From: Aspidiotus rigidus
Taxonomy: Eukaryota > Arthropoda > Insecta > Hemiptera > Diaspididae
Direction of reading: 5' to 3'
Length of the DNA stretch: 64,000 nt
Assembly (NCBI GenBank): GCA_035079385.1
Contig: JAVHKY010000004.1
Location: forward strand, 16,461,001-16,525,000
Position numbers and translations under genes: made by a program. Shown in pieces: positions 31,037 to 43,444 of this stretch; the first letter of the stretch is position 1, and each line of letters begins with the position of its first letter. The notes below the pieces were generated by a model. The model was not told where the DNA came from. It saw only the letters and a program-made list of their open reading frames with translations, and did no database searches.

Positions 31037-31202
31037 GTATTACAAAGTGTGAAAGAGGATCGTACTTCACATCTTGTATTACGATGTGTGAAAGGGGATT
31101 GTACTGATCATTTTCACATCTCGTAGTATAAAGTGTGAAAGAGGATCGTACTGATCGTTTTTACATCTTGTATTACAAAGTGTGAAAGAGGATCGTACTG
31201 CC
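31037..31202. repeat. 47-bp palindromic tandem array, right part
   Basis: TTTTCACATC blocks at 31111 and 31158 give a 47-bp period, and three to four units are visible (ACAAAGTGTGAAAGAGGATCGTACTGATC). This continues the array interrupted by the LINE. Confidence 0.85.
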
Positions 31203-31701
31203 CACAACATGTGCTTCAGCGGTGGATCTAAATTGGGTTCTAGAACTGGCAACGCCTCCTCAAAGTATCGTTCTGCTGTATGAATTATACATTCCAATTG
31301 ACTATCCGCCATATATTCCTGCCTTACTCACTTCTCCCCCCCCCTTTCCGTTAATTCCTCCTCTTTTCCGACTCTTCTTCCTATTTCCAAAATATATAAG
31401 ACCCCTAGACTTTTCCAACCGTGTCGTTCACCTTATTCTTATCCTCCTGCTCACCCCGTATTATTATTATCCGCTTTCAATTACAAGTACATACAAGTAG
31501 TTTACATCTTATTCTACTAATTAAAATGAATTTATCGTATGACAAATCCACTACGACCGTCATCGAACTTATTTCCCTTGGGAGCGAAAGCTCTCCTCAA
31601 CCTTTGCCATTCTGGTCTGCACATGGCCACCCTATGGTACATCTTATGTGTTAATAAGTTTTTAAAATTACGGCTTCCTTAACGAAGTTAAACGAGGAAC
31701 G

Positions 31702-32231
31702 CAGGGAACCTGTTTTATGATTCGAATGAGATTTGGTATTGAAAATTCAAGGAAGCCTAGATCATATATAGCTCGACAGTCGAAATTTTTCCAAGTCCCC
31801 CTTCTATCATATATAGCTCGAGAGTCGAAATTTTTCTAAGTCCCTCTCCTATCATATATGGCTCGAGAGTCGAAATTTTTCTAAGTCCCCCTTCTATCAT
31901 ATATGGCTCGAGAGTCGAAATTTTTCCAAGTCCCTCTTCTATCATATATAGCTCGAGAGTCGAAATTTTTCCAAGTCCCCCTCCTATCATATATAGCTCG
32001 AGAGTCGAAATTTTTCTAAGTTCCCCTCCTATCATCTATAGCTCGAGAGTCGAAATTTTTTCCAAGTCCCCCTCCTATCATATGTAGCTTGAGAGTCGAA
32101 ATTTTTCTAAGTCCCTCTCCTATCATATATGGCTCGAGGGTCGAAATTTTTCTAAGTTTTTCGCTGGACGGCGCACGGCGGACGGCGGACGGCAGATTTC
32201 TCAAATAGCCCCCCATAAAACAGGTTCCCTG
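31702..32231. mobile_element. short-TIR element containing a minisatellite
   Basis: CAGGGAACCTGTTTTATG at the left end (from 31702) returns inverted at the right end (CATAAAACAGGTTCCCTG, ending about 32231). The interior is mostly a 45-bp tandem array followed by an ACGGCGGACGG-rich stretch. A diverged relative with the same order of parts lies at 42290-42590. I find no clear target duplication. Confidence 0.65.
31760..32160. repeat. 45-bp minisatellite, nine units
   Basis: TCATATATAGCTCGAGAGTCGAAATTTTTC recurs with starts at 31763, 31807, 31852, 31897, 31942, 31987, 32032, 32078 and 32123, a period of 44-46 bp. The minus-strand open frame through it (repeated MIGGGLGKISTLELY) follows from a period divisible by three and is not a gene. 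Confidence 0.92.
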
Positions 32232-32239
32232 TTAAAATC

Positions 32240-35200
32240 GTCTGCCCACCTTATTAGCTTTTGTCTTCCCGGATTTCTTCTTTTATACCCTAGTGTAACC
32301 CTAATAAATTGCCGGAGCGCCTGCCCCCTCACGAATACAACCTAACATACACCAAAGAGCCACTTACGTCAGTCCGATCTTGAAAAATCTCTCCGCTGAG
32401 CCAACTCCGCCTTTTCATTGAACTTCCTGTAAAAGGTTTTTAAAACTCTTTTGAGTATACCTGCAACGTACGCCTACACGACCTACCTAACATGCGGTCA
32501 CGCACGACCTTTGCCATAGACTGTGCCTTCAAACATTACGGGGAATTGACCAGACCTTCACTTATTCTCTCGTCTTGACACCAACAGAGGGCCTTGCCCC
32601 AGTTGTCACACTGGTAGAACTTTCTGATCATTTCCCCTTCACTAACTATGTAATGTCGAGTCCCCATCAGCCGCCCAATAGCAGCCTGATGGCTACAGGT
32701 TCAGCAACCCTACGATTGCCCCGCAGTGTCCACTTTAGTGGGGCAGAACCGAGTCCACTACCACCTTATCTGGGGCGGCCAACCCCAGCCTCGGATTTGT
32801 GCGACAAGGCCCCTGGCACCTAACTCAGCCGGTACCCCTTAACCTGACTAGCCGATGCCAATCACCGCACAAGCCCCATTACAAGAGACTCTGTGATGAC
32901 GCCCCGTCCCGGCCATGAAGTCCATCTCATGGCCTTTTGACCTCAAGGGTCCCAGCCCCTGCTCGGGCTTCCACTGGAGGATGCAGCTCCAGTGCTCATC
33001 AGGAGAACAGACTGTTCCCGTGACCACTGACAAGACTCGCATTACCTATTCTACCCTTAGGTCAGCTCGGTCCATCGGCTACCTCGGGTCTCGGCTAACT
33101 ATCCAGGTCCTATCCTTAACGGCCACTCCAGGACCGCCCTGAACCGACGATAAGCCTTCCCACCGTCGTCACCTAGAACACCAGACGTCAGCAAACAATA
33201 CAGCAGTAGGCCACCTTGAGTCATACTCAGTGTTAACCGCAAATCCTATTTATCACCCACCTCTACTGATTCCTTCTCGTGTGCGTGCCGCAAGTCATAA
33301 CACTAACATAATCTTATATTGAAGTATCCCTAACTGATAGCAGACGAATGTAAATTACAAATATACTCAGTGAACCACTCACCAATACAATATCAAGCTC
33401 GATATGTATAATACCCACAATAAGAGTTCAAATACACCCACAATCACTACCGATAACCACGGACAATCCGACAAAACACAGAAATATAGCAACCGAAATA
33501 TCAACGCTCGATACGAGTAATTCGATGAACGACTACAATTCCGCCGAACTGATTTACTATTAAACAGAGTAGTTTGAAACCTACCCTTGTCGATCGCGCG
33601 TAGGTTCGTCCGGTCGCGTCCCTGGACCCGGCTACCCGCACCAGCCTATTTCTTATAATCCGGTACAGGATTTTTTCTACATGCGTTAAAGATCGTTGAC
33701 TGTAGAACGACACAATCATCGTTCAATTACAATGGTAAACGTCGAAAGTGCAGACAGCTCGTCTAAACCTAGGCACATGTGTTTGTTGTAAAACCTTTCC
33801 TTCCTTTCTTTTCAAGAACAAGAAATCACGCAACTATTTATAGATGTACTCTTCACACGGACGTGACTGATGAACATCTAATAATCTTAGTAGTTTCCAA
33901 TACATGCTACAGTTTTAAACAGCCGTACATTTACTCACCGAAAAATATATACAGTATTTACATTAGGTAGCAACCCGTAACCTTTCCCTCCCATTTGTCC
34001 CCTCCGTGCCTAGCTAGGTGTCCCGCCCAATCCCATTTTCTAAGGAGACATTCTTCTACAATATTTCTATTTCCTTGTATTTTCTCTTTTACTTTTTTGA
34101 TTTATATTCTTGTGATCTGCTTGATACCTAGCATGGCTTTCTCCATTTTGTTCTGCATAATGTTTTCTCTACCTTCAATTACCTTATTCTAGATTCCTGA
34201 TTATAAGACGCGGTCAAGCCCTGTTCTCCTCCCCAATCACTGATCCTTGCCCTTCTTCAGCCTATGACTTGAAATCTAGCTATCATCTCGTCATAGTACA
34301 ACCTTTGACCAAACATCATTGGGTTAAAAAAACTCGATCGCCTGATCTTCTTCAATTCGTTGTCAAAGCGCGATCAAGAATTGGACAGACCCGCCCAACC
34401 CACCCCTTCATTCTCCGTGGGCTCTTCGGTCCACCCCATGTCAGTGCTGCCATGCTGAGAAATTATCCGTCTGCCATTTTTCTCCCGTTCATGCCTCCTA
34501 AACCTCAGAAAATTATATTCTGTCCCCCCTCGATCCTCCTCTGTCTTCTTCAACATTTCGGAATCCATTAACAACTTTCTAAACTTTTCCCGGTCTACAG
34601 ACTATTAGAAATCCATCCAAGTCCAACACTTCTACTAAAACGAATTATGGTGTCCAGTAAGGAATTGTTCTTATAAAAAATTATGTTCCAAGTCATACTT
34701 CTCAACTTACTGTAGTCTAGTTCAGAAATTTTTTGTCATGATGCTATCGAGGAGTTGAATAGAACTTATGCGGGACAGACATTTTAATTTCGAGACAAGG
34801 AATGAGTATTGGGTCTATATCGAGAATTCATGAATAATTAAAGAGTTCATTTATATTACGTACCGGTACACATTTTAATCAAAGCATAAGGACGCTGAGA
34901 AAGTCTTTTCTTCTTTTTCCAGCCGGGATATGAAATTTCTAACGTCTCCAGGAGTCGTTTTTTGAACTCTGGAGCTCTAGCTCCACTCAAATTCACAAAC
35001 AAAGATTGCGTCATGCAAATGTGTGCTCTCCAGGGGTGGGAGTTTTATATTCCTTGATGAAGGGCAGAATAGATTTTGATGAGAGTGATTCGAGGACATA
35101 CAAGAACACTCGAACCTATTCTTAGAACTGTATTCCTAATTGGTGGACGTAGCGCAATTGTTCCTTTTCATTTGTCACTTTTATTTTTAAACCAGTTTTA

Positions 35201-35440
35201 TGTCATAATGAATTCAAAAAGTACTTACAAAGTTGACAGCCAAAAATACTAAATCGACTTTCTTCTCATTTTTCCAATTTATCGTTCATAGGTACTTTAT
35301 CGACGGAGCAATGAAATTTTAACTTGTTTCATTTTAGCCACATATTTCTCTATGTACTATTAAATCATTATCATCTCAACTTTCCATCTTTTTTCTTTTT
35401 CTTTGTCTGAGGAAGGAGGCCACGCTCGCTATGAAATTTG
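32240..35440. other. 3.2 kb without recognised genes; GC-rich block 32560-33180
   Basis: 32560-33180 is clearly GC-richer than its surroundings, with CCCC/GGGG-containing segments, and may be a fragment of a mobile element I cannot identify. 33990-34600 is pyrimidine-rich low-complexity sequence. No motif, splice pair or terminal repeat stands out in the rest. Confidence 0.35.
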
Positions 35441-35449
35441 TCGCTTATG

Positions 35450-35820
35450 ATTTTCTGTAATTACATGATGGTACGGCAGTGAAAGACTTGAACCGTACAT
35501 TTTGTGATACAAGCATGTGCTCTTACATGGTTGTTATGAAGTCCCTGGTGGACAATTAGTACTCTGTGAAGAGCTCAAGTTTTGAGGGTTGCCTACATAT
35601 TTTAGTTCAATCACTAAAATTCTTCCTCTTAAGGTATACAAACGTCCATTGAAGAAATTATATTGTTAAAAATTGAACCTAAATTGAAAAGAAAAATTTT
35701 ATGATGATAGAAATTTGTTTACAGGTTTGCCTATTTACAAGAGGCTAATTTTAAAATTCAAACAACCTTTAATGGAATAAAGTAAAATGTTACAGTTTTA
35801 TTACCAATGAGACGGAAATG
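35450..35820 (+). repeat. dispersed repeat family B, copy 1
   Basis: This 370-bp stretch recurs inverted at 46110-46380 and 49087-49160, where a LINE insertion splits it. Shared blocks include GGACAATTAGTACTCTGTG, AACGTCCATTGAAGAAATT and AATGTTACAGTTTTATT. A GGTTCAAGTC-like block on the minus strand resembles a tRNA-type B box, so a SINE origin is conceivable but unproven. Confidence 0.65.
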
Positions 35821-35929
35821 GCGATAGCCACAAGGGGCCAAAAATGTTAGATATTTAATTGGAAAGATCTATCGATTGTAGTATAATACTTACGCTTTAA
35901 GAATCAATAAGTCTGGCAGACCTGACAGG

Positions 35930-38232
35930 CCGGATTCATGGTGCCAGAAGAGCAAAATTTAGCCTTGAAATTGCGATTTTAACAATAAACGTAGAGGAAA
36001 TCTGAAGATTACAAGGTTCCTTATTGAATATTATCGAAAATATGTTACTACGTACATGAATATACAAATCCCAGCTCAAATATTCCTCATTCGACAGCAA
36101 ATTCTAACTCATTAGTGAAAAAAAGACTGTATTGAACTCGCGGGTCATGTAGCGGGTCAAGTAGCGTTTCAACTCGTTGCGTTCCCGTCATGAGCGGAAC
36201 GCGTGTGACAGAAAACGTTTCTCTTTGTATAAACCCCCTCTTAACCCTTTTGTTTAATTTCATCGAGGCAAGGAAGTACTCTTCTTCATCTCCTAGGCCT
36301 CTAGCTCGTATTTTACATTCTTAAAAAAAGAGGCAGAATGAAAAATGATTTTTTCAATTAAGTATCTTCACCAACTCCGTTTGTGTTATTGCGTTGAAAC
36401 CTTCAAGAATCGTAATTTTTTTCATTTACTTATCTGAAATCTTACCCTCTTCTCCATGGTAAAACGCCTCAATTCTTCATGTTATACGTGAAGTTTATGA
36501 AATATTATTTTCTTTTGACCAGAAGTATTACGGAAGGCTACATTCTACCAAAAATTGGAAAACTTCTAATTAACTAATTTATGTTCGATGGCTAGCGAAA
36601 TATCATGATAATTTGATGAGAATTGCTGATACTCATCCTGACTTGACTCCAACCATTCAGTGAGGATGTTTTGCTATCAGACAAACACGTTTAAATTACT
36701 CAAGGTCACCTGTTGATTTGACTCTAAAACAAACAATAAACGCGGACGCTGCTAATAAACTCACAGGAATCTCATATTTCATCAATTCTGTATCGGCTTG
36801 ACAGCGATGGACTAAACGTCATTCTATTCAGACAGACATTATTTCAACAGTTTTTGAAGATGTCGGTCTCAAAAAAAAGATATGAAGTAGTAAATGAGCT
36901 TTCTACCCATCGAATTCAAAAAGACCGAAATGCTGTGCAATATTTGAAGAGTTCAATCCAAAAACATAGGCTATTAATCCTTTTGACGAGGCAATAAATA
37001 AAAACGTTTTATTTAATATCGCGACAGGAAGAGAAGTTGGAGAAGGGACTTCAAAATTTCTTCTCAGCGTCGAAGACATCGGAGAAAAAGCCCTGGAAAG
37101 ACAAATACCTATTGGTTTGAGAAGTCGATCAAAACGAACGTTTGCTAGTGAACGAGAGCATTGTTCACAATCACAAATCCATGCCTGCTAAAAACTTCAA
37201 GAAGCTATCAGCAACAAGGATTTATTTGCAAGAATACTGGCTATGTTCTGTATGCAGAAAGTCGACATTGCTGAAATTTTAAAATATCCTCCAACTCCTA
37301 CACCACATGCAGACGGGAGTCTTACAAAGAATGATGAATCAACGTTAATGCATTACTTGGAAAAGAAAATCGAGAGCCTGCCTCCGGAAGTTCCTGAATT
37401 TACCGACGTGGTTATAATAGATGGTTTCTTTTTACTTCATACTAAGGGAGAAATTCCTCGTACTTTTGGTCTCATTGCTCGAAAATTACTCAGTAACGAA
37501 AGACGATAATTTTTTACGTGTGGGATGGTGACGAAATATAAAGCCCCCGAAATTCATTTAGTGTTCGACCAATATTGGAAACTTAGCATCAAGAATTTGT
37601 AAATGAAACGCCGAGTGCAACATTTGGATCTTAGATAGAATATATCCTATACACGGTCCTGATTCAGTTCATAATTCTTTATTGCAGGTTTAATCATCAA
37701 CTTTCATTCTGAAAAAACAGCTGTGTTTTATGGAGAAGAGGATAAGATTTCAGATAAGGAAATGAATTAAATGGAGAAGGTTTTTTATTTGAGAAAAATT
37801 ACGATTCTTGAAGTGAACACAACCGGAGTTGATGAAGATACTTCATTCTGCCTCTTTTTTTAAGAATGTAAAATACGAGCTAGAGGCCTAGGAGATGAAG
37901 AAGAGTACTTTCTTGCCTCGATGGAATTATACAAAAGGGTTAAGAGGGGGTTTATACAAAGAGAAACGTTTGCCGTTACACGCGTTTCGCTCATGACGGG
38001 AACGCAACCAGTTGAAAGGCTACTTGACCCGCGAGTTCAATACGGCGTTGACCGCTGTCGAAAAAGGAATATTTGAGCTGGGATTGGTATATTCATGTAA
38101 GTAGTGATATATTTTAGATAATAGTCAGTGAGGAACCTTGGAATCTTCAGATTTTCTCTGTACGTTTTTTGCTAAAATCTTGTAGGGCTCAATTTTGCAC
38201 TTTATTCTCGTCTGGCACCATGAACCCGGCCC
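35930..38232. mobile_element. DNA transposon with about 0.5-kb terminal inverted repeats
   Basis: Left arm 35930-36466 and right arm 37725-38232 are imperfect inverted repeats. The outer end reads GGCCGG(A/G)TTCATGGTGCCAG on both sides. Landmarks along the arms include GGAATATTTGAGCTGGGATT, CGCGGGTCA, GACGGGAACGCAAC, GGGGTTTATACAAAGAGAAA, CTAGAGGCCTAGGAGATGAA and CAAGAATCGTAATTTTT. The outer flanks differ, and I could not define a target duplication. A degraded coding region lies between the arms. Confidence 0.8.
36735..37509 (+). pseudogene. broken ORF of unrecognised transposon-associated protein
   Basis: Three pieces read in different frames: 36750-36890 (DAANKLTGISYFINSV, then QRWTKRHSIQTDIIST after a TGA), 36998-37190 (LFNIATGREVGEGTSKFLLSVEDIGEKAL), and 37243-37509 (KVDIAEILKYPPTPTPHADGSL, VVIIDGFFLLHTKGEIPRTFG). 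The blocks N-I-A-T-G, a later KYP-TP-P-DGSL block and I-D-x-FF-LH...P-TFG resemble, from memory, uncharacterised proteins found many times over in insect and cnidarian genomes. I do not know their function. Stops and frameshifts show this copy is dead. Its place between two long TIRs suggests it is the element's own gene. Confidence 0.6.
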
Positions 38233-38289
38233 ACAGTGGGATGAAACACTCTCGTAGCCGGCAAAAAATAAAAAAATTCAGAAAACTAC

Positions 38290-38650
38290 TTTGACCGTCT
38301 TGACCAGGGGGTTTTAATACTTGTAAAACATGAATCTAAAATCCATTTTCGGATTCGGAGCCCCCTCCCTCTCCACACATATTTACACATGTTTGGCAAA
38401 GAATAAATAAAGATTCTCTGTCAGAAAGATCGGTTTGGGGGTTTTTTGCTCCGCAGAACACATATCTGAAATCCATTCTTTTTATTTGAAGCCCCCTCCC
38501 ACAACCACAAGTTTGATACTATAATTTATTATGATAATGATGTAAATAGAGATTCTCCAGTAGAAAGATCTATATGTTTTTTTTAAACCAAAGTTCATTA
38601 TCCAAATGAGAGTCCCTTCCCCTCTCCACAAAAGTTCAATTCTGTCGTAT
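38290..38650. repeat. degenerate tandem repeat, about 140-bp period
   Basis: Three units each contain (A)TCCATT...GAAGCCCCCTCCC and AGATTCTC(T/C)(G/A)(T/G)(C/T)AGAAAGATC blocks, with the AGAAAGATC core near 38424 and 38563. Diverged. Confidence 0.55.
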
Positions 38651-38659
38651 ATCTGATAT

Positions 38660-41600
38660 GAACCCCTTCGTTCACTATTTGATTTGTCACATAATTATAT
38701 ATTATATGAATTATTGTGTGCCTCTGAAGGAAGTTTGAAAAAAAAAGAAATTTTTCTATCATTTGTTAGTACTACCTATTTACACTTATTTTGTTCTTTT
38801 TTTTTTCAATTCTCATCATATAAATCTTCAATTGAAAAACTCATCGTTGTAGTCATATTCTTCTTCTTCTTTTCCTCTTCTTCTCCAACAGTTTTCTTTA
38901 GCAATTTTGATACATTTTTTTAGGTGTTGCAGCGTCAATTCTCAATGAAATAGGTAATAAGGGCAAGTTTAGTAACTAAAAAAATTATTTTACCGATTAA
39001 ATATTAACAATTCATTGCAATTCTCCACAACCATCCCTAAATTTTAATCTGCAAGAATACAAATAAAATTCAAATGGGAAGAAAAATAGCTTGAAATCAT
39101 CTTTTTCAGTTACTACTGTGAAAAAAGTTTTTCACTGCTCGAATTTTCAATGAATCTTTCTAATTTTTTAGAAAGATTCAATTGAAGACGGTATCAAAGC
39201 AGAATTGGAAAATTTTCTTTAATCAACTTTTCATTTCACTTTAAAGTCATTGAAAATTTGTCTATTTTTTGACGCTGTAAAATTTTTTTGAATCAAAAAT
39301 TTGGAGATCAAAAAAATTCTTCTATAAATGGAGTTTTGAGCAACTTTTTTGTGAAGTTTGGTGAAGTCATTCCTTATGAAGACTACCTATGCACACCCGA
39401 CAAGCGTCGCAGAGTAACTACTAGTATACCAAACCGTATAAGGTATTTGGGGAGAATATATGCAATCTGTTGTATACCATTCTGGCCATTCCCAACGGCC
39501 GACGCACACCCTTCAGGATGGTACTTTCCTTCATACCTTGAAAAAAATCCAAATTATTTCTTGTTGTAAGCCACATATACTTTTAAAACCATACTCATAT
39601 CACTGCAAAATGCAAGTTAATGCAACAAGTGTTGATGCACGATTAAAGTGAACGTTTTTGTGCGTTTGTTTGTGGTTATACTTTCTCGACACATATTGGC
39701 AAAAATTTTTGCCAGTCTAAAGAACTTGCATTTTGAACACGTATGTAGTACTTACTGGCAATGCTTCATTCCAGCTTTAATTGAAATCACAGCTAAAAGC
39801 CATTAGAACCACGTTAAGAGCGTTAAAAATACTCCTGATTCAGTATTTAAAAAAGTACATACCGATAAGTATACGACACTGGTTTAACAGTGAGCTCTAC
39901 AGCGACGAAATAACAAATCCCCGCACCTTCTACTCTCCCCATTATTCAACGGTAATTTTAGATCCCTCCAATCAAAAAATTTGCAGTGAGCTCCCAGTCT
40001 ATTATGATTTCGGCTGCAAACTGGATGTAGCCGAAATGAAGTATCTTGTCGCCTGATTTACGGTATAATTTCACCTATAATGTTGCATATTTTAGTTTAT
40101 TTGTGAATTTTTACTCCTAATTTTGCAGGAAAAGAAGTAAAAATGGAAAAAATTTTCACTAATACCTTGTTTTAAACGATTAAAATCATTTCATTTGAAA
40201 TTTGAATCTCATACTTGTGTACCCTCTGTATTGTGGTCTATGCAGGGAGCACTAACCATACACCACCTCTAGTTTAGTATGGTCTAAAGAACAACTGTAC
40301 CAAATCTCATTCTTGTAAGATATCACATAATGCACGCTTCACCTGAGAATTGGTTGTTAGCTGCCCCACGAATCTCGTTTCCATTCCAACTTAGCAATTC
40401 AATTTCAATCCGGTGCGGAAAGCTCATGTTCGTCGTATTTTTGATTAATTAATCGTCCTCGAAATTCATTGAGGTTCAAAACAATTATGAATTCATGCTA
40501 CCTGTCGATATTTCCTATAGTTTTAATGTGTATAAAATGCCTAACCGAGTATTCGTAGACGAACACTCAAGATCAATCAAAAACAAATCACGGTCTTGAA
40601 ACGTCATAATGATAAATGACTGAAATTCAGCCGAAATTTGTTCAATTATAGCGAATACTCGACAAACAAGGAGACATAAAAGAATTATTTAAACAATAAT
40701 AGGTATTCTAATTCCTCTCTAATCCATTATCCTCACGGACTAAAATAATACTAGAAAAATGGATTTTTAATAAAACTCACCTTTCCAAATATTAGTTGAG
40801 AAATTGAAATCCGGTGAATGTACGAGAGAATTTACTAATATAACCGAACAAAAATAATGAACGAAATAAGCCGCGCGGAAAAGCTTAAAATGAAGAGAAA
40901 AAAAAAAAATTTAAAAATTAATATGATACAAAATAACGTAAAATCAAAATTGCTGAGCCTATAAATGGTGAATATAATGTGCTGTTAGCGCTCTTCGAAA
41001 AATTAGTGCTGGGGTGCTTAAAATAATAAATTATGTACAGAGTAGAACCGTCGAGTATGGAGCTAAACTTGTGAATGGCAGACTGCTGGTCGGGCTGTCG
41101 GTGTATCACCATTTACAACAGGTGCCGCCTCCCTTCCCTCGTCACGTCTTCATCCCCTTCTAACCTACTACTGTACTTTCTGAGCTTTACTATAAAATCA
41201 TTGAACACAGTCTCTACGTGCGCAGTATCCGCAACTAGTGCATACAGAGTGTATGCGGATACACCGAACTCCCTATTCTCTCTCCTTCCGACCAATATTC
41301 ACCATCGTGTGAAAAGAAAAAATATATTATACAGCATATTTTCCAATTATGCGTAAATTCTTTTTTTTTTTTTTTTCCTCTAACCCTTTCTAGCTTTGCT
41401 GTTTTTCTTTTAGCGCAGCGTCGAACAAATTACGCCGTCAACATGAAAATTTTTTCAGTCGCCTGACGCCAAGCTTTTCCTCCTTGTTGACGTGAAGTTT
41501 TGAATTATGTAAAATACGTTCCCTTAAACGTGAGCATTGCCTTTTAATAAACGCTGAGCCTGGCTGAGCTTGTCACATGTACTGAGTAATAAGAAAACGT

Positions 41601-42285
41601 GTGAGACTTTTTTCTTATACATAATACGATTTCGTTTGTCTTTCGATAAAGGGGCCCGGGCGTTTGGTGTGAAAACAAACGAGTAGGTCTTCTTATTTTT
41701 GTATCCTTTAGACAACGAGAATAAGCAAAGACAGTTCCTGTCCTCGACAATGCTTGCCTGTCACATTTCACGAAACGCATCGTCGGTTTTCTTGGTGTCA
41801 AGATAAGGAAAGCATTTTTCGACAAATGGTAAAATTTGTGGGAGCGAATAAGATTTGTCTATAGAACACGAAGAATACCTTTTCAATCGAAAATCTCGGC
41901 TCTCAAAACTTCGGTTTTTTTACCCTAGAATCATCGCGTTGGAGTGGCATGTTCTGAATTGAAATTCACTACAATTATGTTTTTAAATATAGCTGTTACC
42001 TCCAATTTGTGAAATTACTCAATTAGCGGAGTAGTCAAAAAAATTACCCATTTCATTTAATGAGCAACACCCTTTGCCTAATCCGCGGAGTCGTTAAATG
42101 AGCATATTTTGTTTTCCCACACGATTGTTTAACATTTGCATTGAACAAATGTGTACAGTTTTATCTTTTCTGAAGGTTGAGTGGAATAATTAAACGTAAT
42201 AGAGTGCTTCATTAGAGACCTTTGGCTATCAACGCAGGATTATTCACTTCAGTTCATGTCTACGTAAATTCATAAAACGACGTCT
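38660..42285. other. 3.6 kb without recognised genes
   Basis: Contains AT-rich sequence, a T-rich run near 38795-38890 and several open frames under 95 codons that lack motifs. I see no paired splice sites, TIR or RNA gene that I can support. Confidence 0.35.
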
Positions 42286-42289
42286 TCCT

Positions 42290-42595
42290 CGACGAAGTTG
42301 AACGAGGAGTGCATGAAACCTGTTCTATGGGACGAGTTAGTTTAAGACTTTACTTGGAAATATTTCGACTTTTGAACTACTATAGATAGCTCAGAAACGC
42401 AAGTCGAAATTTTTCCAAGTCCAACTCCTTTATCAGGGCCCAATCTCTTGTATGATAGGAGGGAGACTTGAAAATAATTTTTCAAAGTCTCAACTTCTTT
42501 ATCATGATAGATCAGTCTCAAGCGGACGGCGGGACGCCAAAATTTTCAAAAAGACCCACAATAGAACAAGCTCCTTGTTAACACAGCTATCAATC
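42290..42595. mobile_element. diverged relative of the minisatellite element at 31.7 kb
   Basis: It starts ACGAAGTTGAACGAGGAGTGCATGAAACCTGTTCTATG and ends CAATAGAACAAGCTCCTTGTT, matching in order the ends of the 31702-32231 element (ACGAAGTTAAACGAGG... and CATAAAACAGGTTCCCTGTT). The middle has single copies of the GTCGAAATTTTTCCAAGTCC unit and the GCGGACGGCGGGACG stretch. The tandem array is not expanded here. Confidence 0.6.
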
Positions 42596-42708
42596 TTCAA
42601 CTGATATCCTTCAGGCGAAAAACTACGACACTCAGTACAGAAGCTAACGTTTCTCCTCCAGAGACACGTGGAGGAGTTCCGTTTTCACTTTCCTTCAATT
42701 ATCGCAGA

Positions 42709-43371
42709 TCAGTCCGTGTTCGAAATGACCTTATTGAGGACGGTTTTTTCACGTTTTTCCAGGTTTTGCAGTAGTTGGAAGTCCTCTAGTGCTTTCCTCC
42801 GGCGGTAACCTCTTTTAAACCGCACTGGCTGGTAGATGTTTAGATCAAATCGGTGACCCATTTCGATGAGGTGTTCAGCAAAGGCTGAGTACTTTTTTCG
42901 GAGCAAGGAATCAAACGCCACTCTGTGCTCTTGGAAGCGGAGAGAATAGCTCCTTTCGGTCTCCCCTACGTAAAACGCGGTGCAATCGGGGAAAGATAAT
43001 GCATAGATTCCTCACTTAATCAAGGGAGTGATACGACTTTTTGGTGAGCTCAGGAAGACTCCCAAAGTGTGGAGGTTGTAGCAGCCGGGCTTAAGTTGAC
43101 AGTGTTTGAGGTTCTTGGCAAAGCAGTAAGTGAACTTCTCCAAGAAAGGAAGGCGTATCCACTTTGTCTTAGGTGGAAGGGGCTGGGGAGTAAGCCTAGG
43201 AAACAACTTCAGCTGGCTGAGAGTCTTAAAGGTTAGTTTTTTATTGATCATCTTATCGACGAGTTTTACTCTTTCGTGTAGTGTAAAGTAGCGGAGTAAA
43301 TTCGAGCGATACGCAATAAATGGGCCGTCGCTCAGGAGGAAGAATTTGCTAGATGATTCTTCCAACACTGA
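42709..43371 (-). pseudogene. Penelope-like element fragment with GIY-YIG endonuclease
   Basis: The minus strand encodes the RT tail and linker (WIRLPFLEKFTYCFAKNLK, then PGCYNLHTLGVFLSSPKSR) and, after one in-frame TGA at 43012-43014, the GIY-YIG domain. The latter begins GIYALSFPDC (43011 leftward), continues FYVGETERSYSLRFQEH and ends near 42712. The Gly-Ile-Tyr, Tyr-Val-Gly, the downstream Arg and His and the preceding PDC all fit Penelope endonucleases. RT catalytic motifs are missing, so it is 5'-truncated. It is similar in layout to the copy at 54.7-56.0 kb but diverged in sequence. Confidence 0.82.
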
Positions 43372-43444
43372 AGTGAACGAAATTAACGCATAGGCAGTTT
43401 GAGATTACATACACTTACAATTTAGTCAGCAAATCTGTGTTCTC

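Noticed and set aside
31757..32035. Minus-strand frame of repeated MIGGGLGKISTLELY
   Set aside because: The 45-bp minisatellite period is divisible by three, so any open unit stays open; no gene.
35460..35540. Possible SINE promoter (GGTTCAAGTC box)
   Set aside because: Only a B-box-like match was seen, with no convincing A box or tRNA fold; kept as an unclassified repeat.
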